Source: a virus
Strand: one strand, 5' to 3'
IMG/VR virus record: IMGVR_UViG_3300050821_016589
Location: 1 to 35,456 of that record
Length of the DNA stretch: 35,456 nt
How positions within the stretch are numbered: the first letter of the stretch is position 1; every line of letters starts with the position of its first letter. Below are positions 31,819-35,456 of the stretch, in pieces. The notes beneath the pieces were generated by a model. The model did not search any database. It saw only the letters and a list, made by a program, of their open reading frames with translations, and was not told where the DNA came from. The position numbers were made by a program, and so were the translations under genes.

Positions 31819-32118
31819 ATGGGAAAAACAAAAAAAGATTTACACGAGCAAATAGAAGAATATCTTTTAGACAATGGGATTCAAAGAAAATGGTTCGCAA
31901 AAAAAATTGGGATGAGCCCTTCTCTTTTTTACAAAGTATTAGGGGGATTTTCTCAATTCCCTAAGAAATATTTTCAGGCTTTAGTTTCTGAAACGAAAGG
32001 GAAAGTCTCATGGAAAGATGTTATTTCTGACTATTTTACGAATATTCCAGGCGTCGAGATAACGTGGAATCCAGAAGAAAATAAATGCGAAATTTATTTA
32101 AAGAACAAAGAGGGTTAA
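31819..32118 (+). CDS. Cro/CI-like HTH regulator, 99 aa
   Basis: A small DNA-binding protein. The helix-turn-helix is at about residues 21-45 (I-Q-R-K-W-F-A-K-K-I-G-M-S-P-S-L-F-Y-K-V), and the C-terminal part is a short beta/charged tail. There is no LexA-like peptidase domain. It is divergent from the recombination operon, with only 132 bp between the exonuclease and regulator starts, so it likely controls both sides of the switch. The start has no perfect ribosome site, but conserved residues begin near the N-terminus. Confidence 0.75.
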   Translation: MGKTKKDLHEQIEEYLLDNGIQRKWFAKKIGMSPSLFYKVLGGFSQFPKKYFQALVSETKGKVSWKDVISDYFTNIPGVEITWNPEENKCEIYLKNKEG

Positions 32119-32180
32119 GGATAAAGGGAAAAAATTCCTTTTAAAAAAAACAGCCTTTTGGTACATGTGTAAATGGATTT

Positions 32181-32221
32181 AAAAAAAAAGGTGTCTAAGA
32201 AAAAATATATTCTTAGACACC
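32181..32221 (-). terminator. Strong rho-independent terminator on the minus strand
   Basis: GGTGTCTAAGAA (32190-32201) pairs perfectly with TTCTTAGACACC (32210-32221), 12 bp, with an 8-nt loop. Read on the minus strand it is followed by nine T (the A run at 32181-32189). No minus-strand gene ends here, so it must stop antisense transcripts. Confidence 0.8.
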
Positions 32222-32234
32222 AGCACAAAGTGAA

Positions 32235-32277
32235 CAATCATTTAGCTCAAATAAAATGATTGAATCGCGCAAGCGAT
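32235..32277. repeat. Palindrome and GNRA hairpin
   Basis: CAATCATTT (32235-32243) pairs with AAATGATTG (32254-32262), 9 bp with a 10-nt loop. Directly after, ATCGC (32264-32268) pairs with GCGAT (32273-32277) around GCAA, a classic stable tetraloop. They may be RNA elements or initiator sites. Confidence 0.55.
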
Positions 32278-32316
32278 CTTGATTAATGAAGGTAAATCAA
32301 AGACCAACATGCGAAG

Positions 32317-32361
32317 TTGCCTAACGCCAGATTGCCTAACGCGAGGTTGCCTATCAATGTA
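32317..32361 (+). repeat. Three tandem 15-bp iteron-like repeats
   Basis: Units start at 32317, 32332 and 32347. The first two read TTGCCTAACGC then CAGA or GAGG; the third keeps TTGCCTA and then diverges. Tandem short repeats just upstream of an initiator gene usually bind that initiator at an origin. Confidence 0.7.
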
Positions 32362-32467
32362 CAGCAGTTCCAAATTAAATCCCAAAACTTTTTTCATCCA
32401 CATGAAACCTTTGAGAAATAGGTCTCTCAACAAAAAAAGGAAACCTAACGAAAGTCCCCATGTGTGC

Positions 32468-32536
32468 CTAGACAAAAAAATGGGAGCCTATAGAAGTAGG
32501 CCGCCAAAGGAACTGAAAATGAATGCTCATGCATTC
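32468..32536 (+). repeat. Duplicated copy of the replication gene's start region
   Basis: This block (32468-32536) is a diverged copy of 32587-32650. Shared parts are the A7 motif, a GC hairpin of different sequence, the stretch AAAGGAAC-GAAAATGAATGCT (one difference at the gap) and CATTC. Thus the ribosome site and start of the initiator gene exist twice. Confidence 0.75.
32474..32505 (-). terminator. Minus-strand terminator-like hairpin, copy in duplicated block
   Basis: GCCTA (32486-32490) pairs with TAGGC (32497-32501), with extra GG/CC pairing beyond a small internal loop. On the minus strand the T7 from 32480-32474 follows a few bases later. Confidence 0.5.
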
Positions 32537-32590
32537 TCTGTACGCCTAAATAAAAAAAGGACCCTAAGTAGGGTCCTTACATGTATCTAA
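32519..32590 (+). CDS. Possible 23-aa leader peptide before the initiator
   Basis: It starts M-N-A-H-A-F, almost the same as the initiator's M-N-A-S-T-F, because its AAAGGAAC site and ATG are part of the duplicated block. It ends at 32590, 42 nt before the initiator ATG. The reading frame runs through the middle hairpin, so its translation would change the fold of the leader, as in plasmid rep leaders. The peptide itself may be unimportant. Confidence 0.45.
   Translation: MNAHAFSVRLNKKRTLSRVLTCI
32552..32578 (-). terminator. Minus-strand terminator, middle copy
   Basis: AAGGACCC (32557-32564) pairs exactly with GGGTCCTT (32571-32578) around TAAGTA. On the minus strand T7 (32558-32552) follows directly. 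No T run exists on the plus strand. Confidence 0.75.
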
Positions 32591-32592
32591 AC

Positions 32593-32651
32593 AAAAAAAG
32601 GGGGCCAATTAAAGCCCCCAAAGGAACCGAAAATGAATGCTTCTACATTCG
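32593..32651 (-). ncRNA. Predicted antisense RNA over the initiator start, about 59 nt
   Basis: From the minus-strand promoter at 32658-32687 transcription would begin near 32651 and stop at a terminator made by GGGGGC/GCCCCC (32600-32605 and 32614-32619) and T7 (32599-32593). The RNA would have a 5' stem-loop (GAATG/CATTC, 32650-32635), a single-stranded linker complementary to the AAAGGA ribosome site, and the terminator stem. It covers the initiator's start codon at 32633. The layout matches antisense controls of plasmid rep genes and lambda OOP. Predicted from sequence only. Confidence 0.6.
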
Positions 32652-33733
32652 ACTTTAATAATAAAGAGTCCATCCATAAAAGGTCAACTATAATTCGCGT
32701 TGTCCACAATCGCGAAAATCCATACGTCCAAATTAATAAAAATTCTATATGGGATTCCAACCTCTCTTTGAAGGCGGTTGGACTGCACGTCCGGTGCATG
32801 TCTTTTCCAAACGATTGGAAATTTTCTGTGGCTCATTTGAGTACGGTATGCAAGGAAGGGATAAAATCTCTTTACGGGGTTATCAACGAATTAATTGAAA
32901 ATAATTATGTCATCCGCTTTCAAAAGCCCAGGCTTGCGAACGGAAGATTTGCAGAATCTAACCTAGAATATATTTTTTTCGAAATTCCTTTAACAGACGA
33001 AGAAAAGGAGCAATACCTAGAGGAATTGAAAAAAAGTTTACCACACATCCCTTTTCGGCATGCCGAAAAGCGGATGCTACTAAAGAATAAGAATACTAAT
33101 CTTCTAAAAAAAGAGAACATACAAGAGAAAAAAAAGGCCCCTCTCTTTTCCAAAAAACAGAAGGAACTTCCCAAAGATCCTCATTTGAGAGATCCGGACC
33201 CAGACCCTATTCAAAATCTAACTACATTATTTTTCCAAGCTCTTTCGGATATCAACCCGAAGATTCTGAAACCAGACCTGAAAAAATGGAAAAAAGAAAT
33301 GAAAGAGATGATTGAGGTGGACGGGCGTTCTTTAAAAGAGGTTAAGGACGCAATAGGATGGCTTGTATTGAACGATAAGCGAGGGGATGGAGTGTTTACG
33401 TGGTCCAAGGCCGTAAATAGCCCACAGAAGCTAAGAAAGCACTTCTCATCGATTTGGCTAGAAATGACGAGAAAAAACCCAGATGAAATCAAAAAAGAAA
33501 AGGAAAAACAGAAGATAGATAAAAGAAAAAATAATAAAGAATGGGCGCGAGAAGTTGTTAAAAGCAATAAAAAACAGATAGATAGTAATAATAATATAAG
33601 AATTGAGATATTAGAAGATATTGTGACTCTAAAAGATTTGAATCGCAGAATAGATGGGAGCGTTTCTTATGATGATTCTGGATTCAAAGAAATAATAGAA
33701 AAGTTTTTAAAAAGCAGAGGATTTGTGGTATGA
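32633..33733 (+). CDS. Replication initiator-like protein (winged HTH)
   Basis: A 366-aa protein. Residues about 30-110 form a winged HTH as in phage O-like/DnaD-like or RepA-type proteins: I-W-D-S-N-L-S-L-K-A-V-G-L-H, F-P-N-D-W-K-F-S-V-A-H-L, then K-S-L-Y-G-V-I-N-E-L-I-E-N-N-Y-V. A Lys-rich linker follows (about 140-190), then a helical C-terminal domain with L-K-E-V-K-D-A-I-G-W-L and F-T-W-S-K-A-V-N-S-P-Q-K-L-R. It likely binds the nearby repeats and recruits host helicase. AAAGGA precedes the ATG; the end overlaps the next start by ATGA. Confidence 0.78.
   Translation: MNASTFDFNNKESIHKRSTIIRVVHNRENPYVQINKNSIWDSNLSLKAVGLHVRCMSFPNDWKFSVAHLSTVCKEGIKSLYGVINELIENNYVIRFQKPRLANGRFAESNLEYIFFEIPLTDEEKEQYLEELKKSLPHIPFRHAEKRMLLKNKNTNLLKKENIQEKKKAPLFSKKQKELPKDPHLRDPDPDPIQNLTTLFFQALSDINPKILKPDLKKWKKEMKEMIEVDGRSLKEVKDAIGWLVLNDKRGDGVFTWSKAVNSPQKLRKHFSSIWLEMTRKNPDEIKKEKEKQKIDKRKNNKEWAREVVKSNKKQIDSNNNIRIEILEDIVTLKDLNRRIDGSVSYDDSGFKEIIEKFLKSRGFVV
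32658..32687 (-). promoter_or_regulatory. Sigma70-like promoter facing backwards inside the initiator gene
   Basis: On the minus strand TTGACC (32687-32682) and TATTAT (32663-32658) are separated by 18 bp; each box matches the consensus at five of six positions. It is one of the best promoter matches I noticed in the genome and points at the initiator's start codon. Confidence 0.6.
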
Positions 33734-33975
33734 GCACGGAGGATTTTATAGAAAAAATGAAAAAAGAGTTGCCAGATATTTGTTCAGTAAAAAATTTAAT
33801 AGAAAAAGGAATTTATAGTACTGTTTCCCAGGCTCTAGCCGCTCGGAAAAACAGATCTGGACCTACCTATTTCCAAGCTGGTAACAGAAAGAGAATTTTT
33901 TATCCTAAAGACTCCGTGATTTCATGGTTAAGAGAGGGGATTCATGAGCATCAAAAAGACACGTACAAATTCTAA
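33730..33975 (+). CDS. Small HTH (AlpA/excisionase-like) protein, 81 aa
   Basis: Coupled to the initiator by an ATGA overlap. The sequence (I-C-S-V-K-N-L-I-E-K-G-I-Y-S-T-V-S-Q-A-L) followed by G-P-T-Y-F-Q-A-G-N-R-K-R-I-F-Y-P-K-D-S-V-I-S-W-L matches the winged HTH of the MerR/AlpA/excisionase group. It may be a replication helper, a regulator or an excisionase; no integrase is present to pair with. It overlaps the nuclease gene by 32 nt. Confidence 0.75.
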   Translation: MSTEDFIEKMKKELPDICSVKNLIEKGIYSTVSQALAARKNRSGPTYFQAGNRKRIFYPKDSVISWLREGIHEHQKDTYKF

Positions 33976-34393
33976 GAAGTCTAGGGTTTATAATAATTCC
34001 CAGGGCTATCGTTTGATAGGAGGGAAAAGGATATTTTTTCGATCTTCTTGGGAGGTGAACGTAGCTCTTTATCTGGAAGCTTTGAAAAATAAAAAAGCCA
34101 TTCGAGAATGGTATTATGAGCCTCAAACTTTTTGGTTTGAAAATATTAAAAGAGGAGTGAGAAGTTATAAGCCGGACTTCAAAGTAATTCGTCCAGAAGG
34201 AAATCACTATTGGATTGAGGTTAAAGGATATATGGATGCCAAAAGTAATACTAAAATTAAAAGATTTGACAAGTATTATCCCAATGAAAACTTACACATC
34301 ATCGATAAGACGTGGTTCATAAAAAATAAAAATGAATGCCCATTTTTATGCGAAGATTGGATCAGCGAATGGACAGAAGGAGATCCTGAATAA
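33944..34393 (+). CDS. PD-(D/E)XK endonuclease (DUF1064/TnsA-like), 149 aa
   Basis: The active-site pattern is complete: Glu37 (S-S-W-E-V-N-V-A-L-Y-L), Asp78 (Y-K-P-D-F) and Glu92-x-Lys94 (W-I-E-V-K-G). The size and layout match small phage endonucleases thought to act as Holliday-junction or branched-DNA resolvases. The ATG at 33944 has a GAGAGGGG site and overlaps the HTH gene. Working with the initiator and ERF proteins, it would process replication and recombination intermediates before packaging. Confidence 0.82.
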   Translation: MSIKKTRTNSKKSRVYNNSQGYRLIGGKRIFFRSSWEVNVALYLEALKNKKAIREWYYEPQTFWFENIKRGVRSYKPDFKVIRPEGNHYWIEVKGYMDAKSNTKIKRFDKYYPNENLHIIDKTWFIKNKNECPFLCEDWISEWTEGDPE

Positions 34394-34461
34394 AAAACTC
34401 TTTTAAATGAAATCCCACTTTGTTAGATGGAATTTAAAAAACAAAAACAGGAGATTTCCTC

Positions 34462-34665
34462 GTGAAGCGTCAATCAAAAGCAGATAAGATGGATGAAATG
34501 CTTGCTATGAAGCATGGAAGAGAAAGTTCAAAAAAACAGTCAATGGCGTCAAGACGTCATGAATCTATGGGAGCACATGAAGCTCATATGCACCATATGA
34601 AACATGCACTCATGCATTTAAAAGCCCTACACAAAATGGCTAAAGGTCATTCTAAAAAGAAATAA
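34462..34665 (+). CDS. His/Met-rich small basic protein, 67 aa
   Basis: GTG start with AGGAG upstream. The C-terminal half is strikingly rich in His and Met ([22 protein letters not shown]), the rest is Lys/Arg/Ser-rich. Such a helix could bind metal or acidic surfaces. Similar short His/Met-rich proteins occur in some marine and environmental phages to my knowledge, without known function. Confidence 0.68.
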   Translation: MKRQSKADKMDEMLAMKHGRESSKKQSMASRRHESMGAHEAHMHHMKHALMHLKALHKMAKGHSKKK

Positions 34666-34673
34666 AAAATTTT

Positions 34674-34868
34674 ATGCCATTGAAAAAAGGAAAAAGCAAG
34701 AAAGTCATCGGCAAAAATATTTCTGAAATGATAGAGAGTGGCCATCCTAGAGCTCAAGCTATTGCTGCTGCCTTAAATACAGCGCGAAAGTCCGGAGCTC
34801 GAATCCCTAAAAAGAAAGTCAGTAGACCAAGTCGGTATGATGCAACATATGAGATGACCGCAAATTAA
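34674..34868 (+). CDS. Small basic conserved phage protein, 64 aa
   Basis: A Lys-rich protein with the pattern [21 protein letters not shown] followed by [10 protein letters not shown], common in phages and prophages. The family is uncharacterised to my knowledge; the charge and helix suggest nucleic-acid binding. It starts 8 nt after the previous stop. Confidence 0.78.
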   Translation: MPLKKGKSKKVIGKNISEMIESGHPRAQAIAAALNTARKSGARIPKKKVSRPSRYDATYEMTAN

Positions 34869-34876
34869 AGGAATTT

Positions 34877-35038
34877 ATGGACAAAAAGATGAGAAAAGTC
34901 ACCTCTAAGATTAGGAAGGCCGAATCTACTCTAAAAAGAGCTGAGAAAGAGAACGAAAAATTGGCCAACTTTGACGAAAAGGTGAGAGACCCCAAGATAA
35001 AAAAATTGTCTAGATTAGAAAAAAAGGGATGTAAATGA
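34877..35038 (+). CDS. Small charged coiled-coil protein, 53 aa
   Basis: AAAGGAA lies before the ATG at 34877. Nearly the whole product is a Lys/Glu-rich helix (K-A-E-S-T-L-K-R-A-E-K-E-N-E-K-L-A), then R-D-P-K-I-K-K-L-S-R-L-E-K-K. It overlaps the next start by 4 nt (ATGA), which supports it. No family recognised. Confidence 0.68.
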   Translation: MDKKMRKVTSKIRKAESTLKRAEKENEKLANFDEKVRDPKIKKLSRLEKKGCK

Positions 35039-35226
35039 CTAGTCAGAAATATTCTGCGGTTTTCTATTCAGACTTTGAGAAGGGGAAAGCAAAAAATTCT
35101 TTTCCTAAAAAAATAGCCATTGAAAAGGTGGTTAAAAAAAAGAAAAAACTTTCTCCTCAGCAGAAGCGTTCCGCCATTCCTGGTAATGAATTGCATATCG
35201 GCGTGGTGGGATATAATAAAATCTAA
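35035..35226 (+). CDS. Small basic protein, 63 aa
   Basis: Begins in an ATGA overlap with the upstream gene. Lys-rich in the middle (K-V-V-K-K-K-K-K-L-S-P-Q-Q-K-R) with a more hydrophobic end (E-L-H-I-G-V-V-G-Y-N). No known motif. It is the last plus-strand gene before the HNH gene on the opposite strand. Confidence 0.62.
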   Translation: MTSQKYSAVFYSDFEKGKAKNSFPKKIAIEKVVKKKKKLSPQQKRSAIPGNELHIGVVGYNKI

Positions 35227-35259
35227 GAAGGAAAAATATAAAGTGAAGAAGAAATAAGG

Positions 35260-35456
35260 TCAGTCTTTTCCTCTATAGGAAGGAAGGCGATTATTTCCAT
35301 TTAAAATTATATGCCGAAGACAATGACAGTTATGACAAACAGGTATCAAATTTTCTATTTTTCCGTTTTTGCGTTTCCCATCAACATGATGAATTACAAT
35401 CACTCTCATATCGTTGTTGCCGCAGTCATAGCATTTTTTCTCGTAGACTTTCCATG
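35260..35456 (-). CDS. HNH endonuclease, C-terminal part across the circular join
   Basis: This piece continues the gene at 1-494 when the circle is closed (35359 joins to 1); 35360-35456 is the duplicated end. It carries the catalytic part: H-H-V-D-G-K (His155-His156), I-E-N-L (Asn168), V-C-H-N-C-H (Cys173, Cys176, His177), the usual HNH order. The stop is at 35262-35260, 33 nt past the last plus-strand gene in convergent orientation. Annotating the window as linear would split or miss this gene. Confidence 0.85.
   Translation of the reverse strand, partial: WKVYEKKCYDCGNNDMRVIVIHHVDGKRKNGKIENLIPVCHNCHCLRHIILNGNNRLPSYRGKD
35360..35456. repeat. Terminal direct repeat, right copy
   Basis: Exact copy of 1-97. 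It marks the assembly overlap of a circular genome of 35,359 bp. Confidence 0.93.

Larger units (their letters stand above)
32426..32601 (+). repeat. Four A7 motifs of the form CTNNAYAAAAAAA
   Basis: Copies at 32426-32440, 32468-32483, 32546-32560 and 32587-32601. The last three stand next to GC-rich hairpins and form T7 tails of terminators on the minus strand; the first has no good hairpin. On the plus strand the A-tracts could bend DNA at an origin. Confidence 0.7.
32119..32632. other. Structured non-coding region before the replication gene, candidate origin
   Basis: This 514-bp stretch has no convincing protein gene. It holds, in order: a 12-bp hairpin (32190-32221), a palindrome and a GNRA-loop hairpin (32235-32277), three iteron-like repeats (32317-32361), four A7 motifs (32426-32601) and a duplicated block that includes the start of the next gene. 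Iterons plus A-tracts beside an initiator gene are typical of replication origins. The A7 tracts next to hairpins read as terminators on the minus strand. Origin function is inferred. Confidence 0.6.

Noticed and set aside
32279-32590. 103-aa open frame through the structured region
   Set aside because: It has no good start and its repeats come from the DNA repeats and hairpins; composition is unlike the other proteins. Only the last 23 codons have a plausible start.
32426-32601. A7G tracts with downstream hairpins as ribosomal frameshift sites
   Set aside because: The heptamers are not in a slippery frame within a real gene, and the hairpin-T arrangement fits minus-strand terminators better.
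1-35456. tRNA genes, CRISPR arrays and insertion sequences
   Set aside because: No cloverleaf-like sequence, no regularly spaced repeat array and no transposase were seen; an unaided reading could miss a degenerate tRNA.

Overview
The window is essentially one complete genome of a short-tailed (podovirus-like) double-stranded DNA bacteriophage. The first 97 bases are repeated exactly at the end (1-97 = 35360-35456), so the contig closes into a circle of about 35,359 bp. One gene, an HNH endonuclease with three zinc ribbons, is split by the cut and becomes whole (197 aa) only when the circle is joined. A circular contig fits headful-packaged permuted DNA or a plasmid-like prophage; sequence alone cannot separate these. 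The base composition is AT-leaning. Two encoded proteins look like outer-membrane beta-barrels with signal peptides and a terminal Phe, so the host should be a Gram-negative or other diderm bacterium. I cannot name it.

Layout. (1) 31819-35226 and on to 1730, plus strand: Cro-like HTH protein, a highly structured non-coding region, a replication initiator-like protein, a small HTH protein, a PD-(D/E)XK nuclease, many very small basic proteins, and the HNH gene on the minus strand. (2) 1799-2136, minus: an overlapping pair of a small membrane protein and a small exported proline-rich protein. (3) 2221-9323, mainly plus: ParB-like protein, terminase small and large subunits, P22-type portal, a beta-barrel protein coupled to the portal, and small genes. 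(4) 9384-10744, minus: a serine recombinase cassette and a zinc-ribbon protein inserted in the head gene cluster. (5) 10874-22602, plus: scaffold, N4-gp56-like major capsid, head decoration-like proteins, head-tail adaptor, tail nozzle-like protein and internal (ejection) proteins. (6) 22596-23319, minus: a second beta-barrel protein plus a 32-aa membrane peptide. (7) 23444-29960, plus: six mosaic tail-fibre/spike genes and a 29-aa membrane peptide. (8) 29997-31735, minus: recombination operon with an ERF annealing protein and a RecB/Cas4-like exonuclease.

The most interesting part is the 500 bp in front of the replication gene (32119-32687). It has three tandem 15-bp iteron-like repeats, a duplicated block that includes the initiator's own ribosome-binding site and start, a 23-aa leader reading frame, and several hairpins each followed by a T run when read on the minus strand. 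A good sigma70-like promoter on the minus strand (TTGACC, 18-bp spacer, TATTAT) sits just inside the initiator gene and points back over its start codon into the first of these terminators. This predicts a roughly 59-nt antisense RNA covering the initiator's ribosome-binding site and start, like plasmid copy-control RNAs or lambda OOP RNA.

No DNA polymerase, helicase, tyrosine integrase, tRNA, CRISPR array or recognisable endolysin was found. The phage probably relies on host replication and carries unrecognised lysis genes; several tiny membrane proteins are candidates.
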